From Geodermatophilus aquaeductus (GTDB taxonomy: Bacteria; Actinomycetota; Actinomycetes; Mycobacteriales; Geodermatophilaceae): DNA of 64,000 nucleotides. Numbering within the stretch: the stretch's first letter is position 1; each line of letters opens with the position of its first letter. The notes under the pieces are model-generated. The model was not told where the DNA came from, searched no databases, and saw only the letters and a program-made list of their open reading frames with translations. Location of the stretch: NCBI RefSeq assembly GCF_900182545.1, contig NZ_FXTJ01000009.1:1-64000 (forward strand), in the 5' to 3' direction. The position numbers and the translations under genes are program-made. Below, piece by piece: positions 51,105 to 61,967 of the stretch.

Positions 51105-52079
51105 CTAGTCAGGGACGACGACGAGCCGCACGCCGGCGTCCCCCGCGGCCTGCCGGGCCCACGCCACCGCGACGTCGGCCAGCGGCACCGTCTCGTGCGC
51201 CACGGACACCCGGCCGGTGGCCGCCACCGCGAGGACGGCGTCGAGGGCGTCACGGCGCTGCGCGGGGGTGAGCGCGTTGTTGGTGTAGCCGAGCACCTCC
51301 GCCGACCGGCCGCGCAGCACCGCCGAGGAGAACACCGCCTCGTCGCCGGACGCGCCGCCGAGGTTGACCAGCCGCCCGCCGGGCGCCAGCACCCGCGAGG
51401 CGGCGGTGGCCGCGGTACCGAACACCGGGTCGACGACGACGTCCGCACCGCCGTCGCACGCCTCCGCCAGCGCGGCCGCGAGCGCGTCGACGTCTCCGGT
51501 CGCCGGCACCACGACGTCGGCACCGGCGGCCCGGGCCCGCTCCTGCGCGGCGGCGGAGCGGCAGACGGCGACCACCCGCCCGGCACCCAGCACCCGCGCG
51601 GCGCCGACCGCCACCTGGCCGACCGCGCCGCCCGCGCCGAGGACCAGCACCCGCTCGCCGGGCTGCAGCCGCCCGCGCCAGGTCAGCGCCATCCACGCGG
51701 CGACCGCCGAGAGCCCGAGGGCGGCGACCGCGGCGTCGGGCACGTCGGCGGTCAGCGGCACGAGGTCGTCGTCGGCGACGGCGCAGCGCTGCGCCAGGCC
51801 GCCGTCGCCGGGTGCCATGCCGGCCGACGTCGCGAACCAGACCCGGGTGCCGGCCGGCAGCCGGCCGGACCCCTCCACGACGCCGACGCCCTGCACGCCC
51901 GGGACGTAGGGCACCGCCGGCGCACCGAAGTAGCTCGTGCCGGAGGCGCAGAGCAGGTCCAGCGGCACGATCGGCGCGGCGGTGACGCGCACCAGGCTGC
52001 GCCCCGGCCCGGCCACCGGGTCGGGGTGCTCGGCGTGCTCGGGCGGGGTCCCGGGCGCCCGGACGACGGCGGCGCGCAC
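51105..52079 (-). CDS. MDR-family NAD(P)-dependent oxidoreductase
   Basis: A 324-residue quinone-oxidoreductase-like medium-chain reductase. The N-terminal GroES-like domain (VTAAPIVPLDLLCASGTSYF, VPYVPGVQGVGVV) lacks the zinc-ligand cysteines. The nucleotide domain has VLVLGAGGAVGQVAVGAARVLGAGRVVAV. It is the last gene of the ring-cleavage operon: its GTG start lies one base beyond the LigA stop. It may reduce or oxidise a pathway intermediate. Confidence 0.87.
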   Translation of the reverse strand: MRAAVVRAPGTPPEHAEHPDPVAGPGRSLVRVTAAPIVPLDLLCASGTSYFGAPAVPYVPGVQGVGVVEGSGRLPAGTRVWFATSAGMAPGDGGLAQRCAVADDDLVPLTADVPDAAVAALGLSAVAAWMALTWRGRLQPGERVLVLGAGGAVGQVAVGAARVLGAGRVVAVCRSAAAQERARAAGADVVVPATGDVDALAAALAEACDGGADVVVDPVFGTAATAASRVLAPGGRLVNLGGASGDEAVFSSAVLRGRSAEVLGYTNNALTPAQRRDALDAVLAVAATGRVSVAHETVPLADVAVAWARQAAGDAGVRLVVVPD

Positions 52080-52080
52080 G

Positions 52081-52440
52081 TCAGGTGCTGATGTCGGGAT
52101 AGGGCAGCGAGAGGTGCTCCATCGCCTTCCCGTAGGCCTTCTGGTACTCCAGCGGGCCGTGGTCGCGCTCGAACATCGCGATGAAGAGCGTGAGCGTGAG
52201 GAAGGGGTGCGCGCCCATCCGGAACAGCGTCACGTGGTCGTGCTCGCGCAGCGCGCGCCGCTCGTCGTCGGTGAACGCCAGCCAGGTGGTGCGCTCGTCG
52301 TCGGTGCAGTTGAGCAGCCTGTTGGCCATCTCGGCCTCCCACCACTCCACCGTGCCGGCGGGGTCCTCGCGGTAGCGCTCGACGAGCGCCGGGTCGCGGT
52401 CGACGGTGTAGAGGAACTTGTCCAGCAGGTACCTGCTCAT
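52081..52440 (-). CDS. LigA-type small subunit of an extradiol dioxygenase
   Basis: A 119-residue helical protein of the LigA family (protocatechuate 4,5-dioxygenase alpha chain). It starts SRYLLDKFLYTVDRDPALVERY and includes DDERRALREHDHVTLFRMGAHPFLTLTL, where the family caps the LigB active site. Its ATG overlaps the stop of the LigB gene (ATGA), so the two subunits are made together. It seems to be a full-length LigA. Confidence 0.88.
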   Translation of the reverse strand: MSRYLLDKFLYTVDRDPALVERYREDPAGTVEWWEAEMANRLLNCTDDERTTWLAFTDDERRALREHDHVTLFRMGAHPFLTLTLFIAMFERDHGPLEYQKAYGKAMEHLSLPYPDIST

Positions 52441-53300
52441 GCCGGCGCCCCGTTCGGGTACCAGGTGAAGTAGGCCTCCATGGTGTGGAACAGGTCGAGG
52501 GTGTCGACGTGGTCGGCCTTCTGCCCCTCGCCGGCCACGCCCATCATCAGCATGAAGTCCATGAACCCGTGGGTGGCGTTGCCCGGGGCGTGCAGGGAGT
52601 CCAGCGACACCTCGGCCAGGCAGCCCTCGATGTCCCCGGAGGCGATCCACTCCACGGCCTTGCGGTCGAACTCCGGGTCGGGGCCGTGCTCGCCGAACTG
52701 GCGCGGCCCGCCGAGCTCCAGCGACAGGTGGCCGGTGCCGATGACGGCGACCCGCTTGTCGGACTCCCAGGACTCGACCATCTCCCGGATCGCCCGGCCC
52801 AGCTGCACGAACCGCCTGGGCTGCGGCAGCGGCGGCGCGAAGATGTTGGTGTAGACCGGCACGATCGGCAGGTCGGCCTGCGGGCGCAACGTGATGATCG
52901 GGCACGTGATGCTGTGGTCGATCCGCAGCTCGTTGGAGAACGCCAGGTCGAAGTCGCGGTCGAGGCCGTCGCGCAGCAGGTGCGCGGCCAGGTCCTCCTC
53001 GCCGCGCAGCGTCATCCGCGGCAGGCCGAACTCGCGCTCCTCGTTGTAGAAGTTGGCGTCGAAGAACGGCGCCTTGCCCACGAGGAACTGCGGCATGTTG
53101 TCGAGCCACAACTGGTGGAAGTGGTCGCTGCCGACCATCACCAGCACGTCGGGCTCCGCCCTCGTCAGCGTCTCCCGGAACCGCTCGATCTTGGCCACCC
53201 ACTCGTCGGCGAACGGCGGCCGGTCCGCGCCGGTCGAGGTGCTCGCGCGGTAGTAGAAGGGGTGGTGGGTGGACGCGATGACCGCGGCCAGTTCAGCCAT
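52437..53300 (-). CDS. LigB-type class III extradiol dioxygenase
   Basis: A 287-residue Fe(II) ring-cleavage enzyme. The metal ligands are the His in ASTHHPFYYR (H12) and in GSDHFHQLW (about H61), with the third ligand likely a C-terminal-half Glu. The catalytic His lies near IGTGHLSLELGGPR. It should cleave a catechol-type ring next to the hydroxyls with O2. With LigA beside it, protocatechuate-like or gallate-like substrates are expected, but the substrate is not determined by the sequence. Its start overlaps the stop of the citryl-CoA-lyase-like gene by eight bases. Confidence 0.9.
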   Translation of the reverse strand: MAELAAVIASTHHPFYYRASTSTGADRPPFADEWVAKIERFRETLTRAEPDVLVMVGSDHFHQLWLDNMPQFLVGKAPFFDANFYNEEREFGLPRMTLRGEEDLAAHLLRDGLDRDFDLAFSNELRIDHSITCPIITLRPQADLPIVPVYTNIFAPPLPQPRRFVQLGRAIREMVESWESDKRVAVIGTGHLSLELGGPRQFGEHGPDPEFDRKAVEWIASGDIEGCLAEVSLDSLHAPGNATHGFMDFMLMMGVAGEGQKADHVDTLDLFHTMEAYFTWYPNGAPA

Positions 53301-54123
53301 GCCGACCTCCCGTGTCGGTCGAGGGCAGAGTGTCGGGCTCGTAGGGGTCAGGGGCGACGGAGCGGTTGTTCAGGTCGACGGACAGGAAGACGTCGTTGGC
53401 CACCGGGTGCCGGATCTCCTCGGCGAGCTGGCCGATCAGCCCGGCGGTGCGGGCCAGCAACGCGAACCCGCGCAGCAGCTGCAGCGGCAGGCCGAGGTCG
53501 GCCAGCGCGGCCCCGCAGACGCCGGCGCCGTTGAGCGGCAGCGTCCGCCCGAGCACCTGCGGGTGCACCCGGCCGATCGCGGCGAACAGCGCCAGGTGCG
53601 GGCCGACCAGCCCCTCCTCGGTGGCGATCTCGAACAGCCGCGGGGTGCGCGGGTCGCCGTCCTTGTGCACGTGGTGACCCAGCCCCGGCACGAACCGGCC
53701 GGCCGCCCGCTGCGCGGTCACCGTCTGCAGGGCGAGCGCGTCCCAGCCGGCGTCGTCGGTGGGCAGCTCGTCGACTCCGGTCAGCACGTCGTGCAGGAAG
53801 CGGCCGCAGTCCTCGGTGACGCCGAGGAAGCGCGAGCCGCCGCCGAGCAACCCGGCCGCGAGCGCGCCCTGCACCGAGTCCGGCGCCGAGAGATAGGTCA
53901 GCCGGGTGACGATCGCCGTCGGGGTGAAGCCGTGGTCGGCCAGCGCCGCCAGCACCGCCTCGAACACCCGGGTCTCCCCGGGCGTGGGCCGGCGCTGGGT
54001 GGCCAGCCAGAAGGCCAGCTCGCCGAAGCCGACCGAGCCCATGACGTCGCGGGCGAGGTCGGTGCCGAGCAGGGTGATCGACTCCCGGCTCGAGGCGCCC
54101 AGCGCGGTGGGGTACTCGGTCAC
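53293..54123 (-). CDS. Citrate-synthase-superfamily protein, citryl-CoA-lyase-like
   Basis: A 276-residue protein of the short citrate synthase/citryl-CoA lyase group. Characteristic parts are GARFVPGLGHHVHKDGDPRT-like (AGRFVPGLGHHVHKDGDPR), GALAAGLLGGGSRFLG and LPLNGAGVCGAALADLGLP. Such proteins split or form citryl-CoA-like C-C bonds. It is shorter than a true citrate synthase and lacks the N-terminal helical part. The GTG start overlaps the stop of the CoA-transferase gene (GTGA). Together they suggest activation of a tricarboxylic acid to a CoA ester followed by cleavage. Confidence 0.85.
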   Translation of the reverse strand: MTEYPTALGASSRESITLLGTDLARDVMGSVGFGELAFWLATQRRPTPGETRVFEAVLAALADHGFTPTAIVTRLTYLSAPDSVQGALAAGLLGGGSRFLGVTEDCGRFLHDVLTGVDELPTDDAGWDALALQTVTAQRAAGRFVPGLGHHVHKDGDPRTPRLFEIATEEGLVGPHLALFAAIGRVHPQVLGRTLPLNGAGVCGAALADLGLPLQLLRGFALLARTAGLIGQLAEEIRHPVANDVFLSVDLNNRSVAPDPYEPDTLPSTDTGGRHG

Positions 54124-55310
54124 GGCGTCTCCCCGCCCTCGGTCAGCCAGCGGCGGATCTCCTCGCCGTGCTCGTCCAGGGTGGGCGGTGGCAGCCGGTA
54201 CTCCGCGGCGGTCTGCGAGAAGCGGATCGGGTTGCGGATGGAGGGGACGGCGGCGTCGCCCTCCCCCGCCGTCACCACGGGCTCCAGGCCGACCTCCTCG
54301 GCGAAGGCGACGCCCTGGTCGATCGTGTTGATCGGCCCGCACGGGACGCCGGCGGCGATGATGTCGCGGAACCACTCCATCTTGGTGCGGGTGGCCAGCC
54401 GCTCGATCAGCAGCGGGCGCAGCTGCTCGCGGTTGGCGGTGCGGTCCTCGTTGTGCAGGAACCGCGGGTCGGCGGCCAGCTCCGGGACGCCGAGCACCTC
54501 GCACAGCTTGCCGAACTGGCCGTCGTTCCCGGCGGTGACGATGAGGTCGCCGTCGGCGCAGGGCAGCGGCTCGTAGGGGAACAGGCTCGGGTGGCTGTTG
54601 CCCATCCGGAACGGGACGACGTCGCCGGCCACGTACGCCGAGCTCTGGTTGACCAGTCCCGACAGGGCGCTGGCGAGCAGGTTGACCTCCACGTGCTGCC
54701 CGCGGCCGGTGGCGTGCCGGTGGTTGAGGGCCGAGAGCACGCCGATGGTGGCGTGCAGCCCGGCCATGACGTCGAAGACGGCGACGCCGGCGCGGTAGGG
54801 ATCGCCGTCGGGGGCGCCGGTGAGGCTCATCAGCCCGGAGATGGCCTGCACGATGAGGTCGTAGCCGGGCAGCGACCGCCCGCCGGGCCCGCTGCCGAAG
54901 CCGCTGATCGAGGCGTAGACGACCGCCGGGTTGGTCGCCGCGACCGACTCGTAGTCGAGGCCGAAGCGGGCCAGGCCGCCGGGCTTGAAGTTCTCGACCA
55001 GCACGTCGGCGCGGCGGGCCAGCTCGCGGGCGGCGGCGAGGTCGCCGGCGTCGCCGAGGTCCAGCGCGACCGAGCGCTTGTTGCGGTTGACGCCCAGGTA
55101 GTAGGTGGACACGCCCTCCCGCACCGGCGGCTGCCAGGTGCGGGTGTCGTCGCCGCGCGGGCCCTCGACCTTGACCACCTCGGCGCCGAGGTCGGCCATC
55201 AGCATCGTGGCGTAGGGGCCGGCGAGGATCCGGGAGAAGTCGGCCACGAGCAGGCCCGCGAGAGGGCCGGTGGAGGGCGGCGTGCCGGCTCCGGCGGGTC
55301 CTGCCGTCAT
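54120..55310 (-). CDS. Class III CoA-transferase (CaiB/BaiF family)
   Basis: A 396-residue enzyme. It has LAGLLVADFSRILAGPYATMLMADLGAEVVKVE at the start, NRNKRSVALDL, a likely catalytic Asp in LPGYDLIVQAISGLMS, and PFRMGNSHPSLFPYEPL in the family-typical positions. It transfers CoA between carboxylic acids. It is the first gene of the five-gene operon. Start ATG 55308-55310; it is divergent from the amidohydrolase gene with about 215 bases between. Confidence 0.9.
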   Translation of the reverse strand: MTAGPAGAGTPPSTGPLAGLLVADFSRILAGPYATMLMADLGAEVVKVEGPRGDDTRTWQPPVREGVSTYYLGVNRNKRSVALDLGDAGDLAAARELARRADVLVENFKPGGLARFGLDYESVAATNPAVVYASISGFGSGPGGRSLPGYDLIVQAISGLMSLTGAPDGDPYRAGVAVFDVMAGLHATIGVLSALNHRHATGRGQHVEVNLLASALSGLVNQSSAYVAGDVVPFRMGNSHPSLFPYEPLPCADGDLIVTAGNDGQFGKLCEVLGVPELAADPRFLHNEDRTANREQLRPLLIERLATRTKMEWFRDIIAAGVPCGPINTIDQGVAFAEEVGLEPVVTAGEGDAAVPSIRNPIRFSQTAAEYRLPPPTLDEHGEEIRRWLTEGGETP

Positions 55311-55524
55311 CGTCGCCTCGAGCTCCTCACCGCGGTGCCGGACAGTTCCCGGACAGTCGTCCGTCGTCGCCGCTGATCCTGGGGAGGCCGACCGCACGCT
55401 GTCAACCGCACGGTCGTCGGCTTGACAGGTGGCGCAGGTCACGGCCAGGGTGGCGCCGTCCGACGCCGGTGTCCGTACAGCGGACGGGCGTCCGTCCCCT
55501 GTCGAGGTGTCCGAGGAGTCCCCC

Positions 55525-57018
55525 ATGACCGAGCACTCGTCCCCGGCGCCGCAGGCCGGCCGCCCCGTCGTCCTGCGCGGCGGCACCGTGCTGACGATGG
55601 ACGACGCCGGGACGGTGCTGCGCGACGCCGACGTCCTCGTCGTCGGCGACCGGATCGCGGCCGTGGGCCCGGCGCTGGAGGTCCCCGAGGGGACGCAGGA
55701 GGTCGACGCGACCGACGGCATCGTGATGCCCGGGATGATCGACACCCACCGGCACATGTGGCAGACGGCGATGCGCGGCTACGGCGCCGACTGGTCCCTC
55801 ACCCAGTACTTCGTCTGGTACTACCTCGAGCACGGCCGGCGCTTCCGGCCCGAGGACGTCGCGGCGGGCAACCGGCTGGCCGCCGCCGAGGCGCTCGACG
55901 CCGGCGTCACCACCGTCGTCGACTGGTCGCACGGGCTGCAGACGGTCGACCACGCCGAGGCCGCGGTCGACGCGCTGCAGTCGGTGCCCGGCCGCTACGT
56001 GCTCGCCTACGGCAACATCCAGGCCGCGCCGTGGGAGTGGACCGCCGACCCGGCCGTGCAGGCCTTCCTCGAGCGCCGCCGCACCGGCGCCGGCGACCTG
56101 CTCGACCTCCAGCTCGCCTTCGACGTCACCGGTGACCCGGCCTTCCCGGAGAAGGCGGCCTTCGAGGTGGCCCGCGAGCTCGGCCTGCCGGTGACCACGC
56201 ACGCCGGCGTCTGGGGTGCCACCAACGACGACGGCGTCCGGCTGATGCACGAGCACGGCTTCGCGACGCCGGAGACGGTCTACGTGCACGCCGCCTCCCT
56301 CTCCCCCGACAGCTACCACCGCATCGCCGCCACCGGCGGGTCGATCTCGGTGTCCACGGAGTCCGAGCAGAGCGCCGGGCAGGGCTACCCGCCCACCTGG
56401 CAGGTGCGCGCGCACGGCATCCCGGTGTCGCTGTCGATGGACACCAGCGTGTGGTGGAGCGGCGACCTGTTCACCGCGATGCGCACGACACTCGGCGCCG
56501 ACCGCTCCCGCGAGCACTTCGAGGCCCACCTCAAGGGCGAGACGGTGACCCAGCTGGCGCTGCGCGCGCAGCACGTCGTGCAGTGGGCCACCCGCGGCGG
56601 GGCCACCGCGCTCGGCCGCGACGACCTCGGCCGGCTCACCCCGGGGGCGAAGGCCGACGTCGTCCTGCTCAAGAACGACGCCTCGCCGGTCTCCTTCCCC
56701 CTCCTCAACCCGTACGGCCACGTGGCGTTCCAGGCGCAGCGCGGCGACGTGCACACCGTGCTGGTCGACGGGCGGGTCGTGAAGTCGGAGCACCGGCTGG
56801 TCGGCGTCGACCTGCGCGCCGTGCGCCGGGAGGTCGAGGCCACCGTCGAGCACCTGCGCGCCGACATGGGCGAGGACGTCTGGCAGTCCGGCATGGACCC
56901 GGAGCTGCCCTCCGGCGAGGTGCTGGACAACCCGTACCAGTACACCGACTACCGCTCGGACGCGACGCACGCCGCCCGCGAGGAGGCCTTCGAGCGGCAC
57001 CTCGCCGGAGAGCGGTGA
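55525..57018 (+). CDS. Metal-dependent amidohydrolase (cytosine deaminase/AtzA-like)
   Basis: A 497-residue enzyme of the amidohydrolase superfamily. The motif DTHRHMWQT near residue 74 gives the first metal histidines, further ligands lie in VTTHAGVWG and VHAASLS, and the Asp is in LSMDTSVWW. The C-terminus is a small beta-sandwich (GAKADVVLL; VLVDGRVVKSEH). Members deaminate or dechlorinate N-heterocycles and related compounds. GAGGAG precedes the ATG by six bases. It is divergent from the CoA-transferase operon and may supply its substrate. Confidence 0.9.
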   Translation: MTEHSSPAPQAGRPVVLRGGTVLTMDDAGTVLRDADVLVVGDRIAAVGPALEVPEGTQEVDATDGIVMPGMIDTHRHMWQTAMRGYGADWSLTQYFVWYYLEHGRRFRPEDVAAGNRLAAAEALDAGVTTVVDWSHGLQTVDHAEAAVDALQSVPGRYVLAYGNIQAAPWEWTADPAVQAFLERRRTGAGDLLDLQLAFDVTGDPAFPEKAAFEVARELGLPVTTHAGVWGATNDDGVRLMHEHGFATPETVYVHAASLSPDSYHRIAATGGSISVSTESEQSAGQGYPPTWQVRAHGIPVSLSMDTSVWWSGDLFTAMRTTLGADRSREHFEAHLKGETVTQLALRAQHVVQWATRGGATALGRDDLGRLTPGAKADVVLLKNDASPVSFPLLNPYGHVAFQAQRGDVHTVLVDGRVVKSEHRLVGVDLRAVRREVEATVEHLRADMGEDVWQSGMDPELPSGEVLDNPYQYTDYRSDATHAAREEAFERHLAGER

Positions 57019-57057
57019 GCCCGGCACGGCGGTGCGCGACACTCGTTCCGAGGGGGT

Positions 57058-57882
57058 GTGCTCGTGGCCGGACGCGGTGAGGGGCCGGACTTCGTCGAGG
57101 CGCTGGCGCGGGGGCTGGACGTGCTCACCTGCTTCGACGCCGACCGGCCCGCCATGACCCTGAGCGAGGTGGCGGCCGCCGCGGGGCTCGCCCGCCCCAC
57201 GGCTCGGCGGCTGCTGCTCACGCTCGAGGAGCTGGGCTACGTGCGCTCGGCCGGCGGGGCGTTCTCGCTGACGCCGCGCGTGCTCTCCCTCGGCATGGCC
57301 TACGTCGGCGCGCTCGGGCTCTGGGACGTCGCCCGGCCGCACCTGGAGGCGCTGGTGGCGCGGACGGGTGAGTCGTCGTCGATGGCCCAGCTGGACGGGT
57401 CGGACATCGTCTACGTCGCGCGCGTCTCGGTGCCCAAGCTGATCACCCTGCGGGTGGAGATCGGCACCCGCTTCCCCGCCGTGCAGACCTCGCAGGGCAA
57501 GGTGCTGCTCGCCGCGCTGTCCGCCGACGAGCTGGCGCGGACGCTCGCCGAGCCGAGCCGCTCGGGCCTGCCGCCCTACATCGGCCGCACCCCGGAGCAG
57601 TTGCGCGAGGAGCTGACGCAGGTGCGTGCCCGCGGCTGGGCGCTGGCCGACGAGGAGCTGGCGCCCGGCGTCCGCTCGGTCGCCGTCCCGGTGCGGGACG
57701 GGACCGGCGCCGTGCGCGCGGCCATGAACGTGACCGTGCACGCCGCCGAGACCTCGACCGAGCGGCTGCTGGGCGAGCACCTGCCGGCCCTGCTGCGCAC
57801 CGCCGGCGAGGTGAGCGCGGACTGGACGCGCTGGCAGGCCCGGCCGCACGTGGAGGTGGACCGGTCGCGCTCTGCCGGATGA
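57058..57882 (+). CDS. IclR-family regulator, PcaR/PobR-like
   Basis: A 274-residue regulator with a winged helix (MTLSEVAAAAGLARPTARRLLLTLEELGYV) and an IclR effector domain (LVARTGESSSMAQLDGSDIVYVAR; GTRFPAVQTSQGKVLLA). The GRFPLH-like stretch and Ser/Thr positions resemble the PcaR/PobR branch that senses aromatic acids or beta-ketoadipate, which fits the neighbouring ring-cleavage operon. Two GTG starts are possible (57058 and 57064). It follows the amidohydrolase by 39 bases. Confidence 0.88.
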   Translation: MLVAGRGEGPDFVEALARGLDVLTCFDADRPAMTLSEVAAAAGLARPTARRLLLTLEELGYVRSAGGAFSLTPRVLSLGMAYVGALGLWDVARPHLEALVARTGESSSMAQLDGSDIVYVARVSVPKLITLRVEIGTRFPAVQTSQGKVLLAALSADELARTLAEPSRSGLPPYIGRTPEQLREELTQVRARGWALADEELAPGVRSVAVPVRDGTGAVRAAMNVTVHAAETSTERLLGEHLPALLRTAGEVSADWTRWQARPHVEVDRSRSAG

Positions 57883-57913
57883 GGCGCGACCGGACGGGGT
57901 ACCGGCGGCTGCC

Positions 57914-58483
57914 ATGAGCGGGAAGTCGGCGGAGGACTACGCGGCGGACTACACGGACCCGGAGCTGCGGGCGCGGCTGAAGGAGGAGATCAAGGCCGGC
58001 GACAAGGGCGGGCGGCCCGGCCAGTGGAGCGCCCGCAAGAGCCAGCTGCTCACCCACGAGTACGAGGCGCAGGGCGGCGGCTACCGGCACGCGGGCGAGC
58101 GCACCGCGTCGCAGCGGCACCTGCAGGAGTGGACCGAGCAGGACTGGCACACCGCCGACGGCGGCGACCGGGCCCGCGGCTCCGACGGGACGCGGCGCTA
58201 CCTGCCCGACGCCGCGTGGGAGCTGCTCTCCGACGAGGAGAAGGCGGTCACCGACACGCGCAAGCGCGGCTCCGACGAGCAGCACGTGGCCAACACCGAC
58301 GCCGCGAAGGAGGCCCGCAAGGCCGCCGAGCTGGTGGACGTGAAGGCGACCGAGGCACGCGAGCGGGTGCGCGCGATGCACGGGGACTCCCAGCTCGACC
58401 GCGCCGATCAGGCCGAGCGGGACCTGGGGAAGGCCCGCAAGACGGTGCTCGAGGAGATCGAGAGGCAGCGCGCCCGCGACTGA
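57914..58483 (+). CDS. DUF5872 domain protein
   Basis: A 189-residue highly charged protein. The N-terminal two thirds (YTDPELRARLKEEIKAGDKGGRPGQWSARKSQLLTHEYEAQGGGY; RRYLPDAAWELLSDEEKAVTD) match the DUF5872 pattern, seen in many bacteria and some eukaryotic viruses, of unknown function. The C-terminus is helical and rich in Lys/Glu/Arg. It starts 31 bases after the IclR gene but seems unrelated to that pathway. A palindromic hairpin follows. Confidence 0.82.
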   Translation: MSGKSAEDYAADYTDPELRARLKEEIKAGDKGGRPGQWSARKSQLLTHEYEAQGGGYRHAGERTASQRHLQEWTEQDWHTADGGDRARGSDGTRRYLPDAAWELLSDEEKAVTDTRKRGSDEQHVANTDAAKEARKAAELVDVKATEARERVRAMHGDSQLDRADQAERDLGKARKTVLEEIERQRARD

Positions 58484-58494
58484 CCCGGCCCTCT

Positions 58495-58520
58495 GCGGCA
58501 GAAATGGCCATTTCTGCCGC
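58495..58520. repeat. 26-base perfect palindrome, dispersed copy 1
   Basis: GCGGCAGAAATGG is followed directly by its reverse complement. The same core, two bases longer, occurs at 62304-62331. It lies 12 bases after the DUF5872 stop, so it may act as a terminator, but the exact repeat of an AT-containing core in a GC-rich genome suggests a dispersed element or binding site. Confidence 0.85.
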
Positions 58521-58584
58521 CCCGACACGCCGTGCAGCGCACGCAACATTGCACGGACTGCACCTTTCGCGCGACCATGTCCGG

Positions 58585-60940
<2,356 letters not shown>

Positions 60941-60944
60941 CCGC

Positions 60945-60985
60945 GCACGTCCGCGGATGTGCACGGCGCACATCCGCGGACGTGC
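60945..60985. terminator. 18-bp-stem bidirectional terminator
   Basis: GCACGTCCGCGGATGTGC (60945-60962) pairs exactly with 60968-60985 around the five-base loop ACGGC. It lies between the converging exporter and DUF1707 genes, so it can stop transcription from both sides. Confidence 0.85.
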
Positions 60986-60994
60986 ACGCAGGGG

Positions 60995-61627
60995 TCAGGA
61001 GCCGGGCGGTCGGGGGCGCTGCGCGAGCCGGTCGAGCAGCGCCCGCCAGCCGCTGGCCGACTCGCCGGGGCCGAGGCTGCGCAGCCGCAGGTCGCCGATG
61101 AACGCGTGGGCCCGGACGACGACGCGCGGGGTGCCCGCCAGCCGCGGCACCGGCGCCAGGTCGACCCGGCGGTCGCCGATGACCGTCCAGCCGACCAGCT
61201 CGGCGTCCACGCCCTCGGCGACGACCACGTCGACGTCGCCGATGACCGTGCTGAGGTCCAGCTCGACGACGGCGGCGTCCGTCCGGAGGGCCCGCAGGTC
61301 GACCCGGATGTCGCCGATGCCGGCGCGGACCCGCTGCGGCAGCGGGGACCGGCCGTCGAGCCGGACGTCGCCCAGGACGGAGGACCGGGCCGAGGGCGGG
61401 CGGGTGCCCACGATCTCCACCTGCGCGTCGGCCCGGGTCGGCAGGTCGGCGAGGAGGGGGCCGAGCTGGTCGGTGGTCGTCGCCGCGTAGGCCGCCTGCG
61501 CCCGCTCCCCGAACTCGTCGACGGTGATCCGGCCCTCCGCCATGGCGGTCTGCAGCCGGGTCACCGTCGCCTCGCGTTCGGCGTCGGACGCCCGGACGGC
61601 GGGCCGCGGTGTCAGGTCCTCGCTCAT
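60995..61627 (-). CDS. DUF1707 protein with a C-terminal beta-repeat domain
   Basis: A 210-residue protein. The N-terminus (VRASDAEREATVTRLQTAMAEGRITVDEFGERAQAAYAATTTDQL) is DUF1707. The rest resembles the LiaF/DUF2154-type beta helix with repeated IGD steps (VLGDVRL, GIGDIRVDL, VIGDVDVVV, VIGDRRVDL, FIGDLRLRS). It may be a membrane-stress signalling protein without its own membrane span. It is the second DUF1707 gene in the window (see 2199-2726). The ATG at 61625-61627 is clear. Confidence 0.85.
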   Translation of the reverse strand: MSEDLTPRPAVRASDAEREATVTRLQTAMAEGRITVDEFGERAQAAYAATTTDQLGPLLADLPTRADAQVEIVGTRPPSARSSVLGDVRLDGRSPLPQRVRAGIGDIRVDLRALRTDAAVVELDLSTVIGDVDVVVAEGVDAELVGWTVIGDRRVDLAPVPRLAGTPRVVVRAHAFIGDLRLRSLGPGESASGWRALLDRLAQRPRPPGS

Positions 61628-61736
61628 CGGCCGGCCTCCCTCGTCCGCGCTGCCGCCCCCGTGGGGGCACCCCACCCTGGCACGCCCCCCGCTCCGGACG
61701 ACAGCACCCGGAGTGCCACCGGAGTAGCATTCGGGT

Positions 61737-61967
61737 GTGAAGCTCAGCGTCAGCCTGACCGAGGAGGACGTCGCGGTCCTGGACGAGTACGCCAGGTCGG
61801 CCGGCCTGCGGTCGCGGTCGGCAGCTGTGCAGCACGCGATCCGCCTGCTCCGGCATCCGGGCCTCGAGGACGACTACGCAGCCGCCTGGGAGGAGTGGCG
61901 GGCCTCGGGTGAGGAGGCCGGCTGGCAGGCCACCGAGGCCGACGGGCTCGACGATGCTGCGCGGTGA
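61737..61967 (+). CDS. Ribbon-helix-helix antitoxin (MazE-like)
   Basis: A 76-residue protein starting [39 protein letters not shown], a ribbon-helix-helix DNA-binding domain. The acidic C-terminus ([19 protein letters not shown]) would wrap the toxin. It overlaps the toxin gene by 14 bases. TAGCAT lies just upstream of the GTG, so the message may be leaderless. Confidence 0.87.
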   Translation: MKLSVSLTEEDVAVLDEYARSAGLRSRSAAVQHAIRLLRHPGLEDDYAAAWEEWRASGEEAGWQATEADGLDDAAR

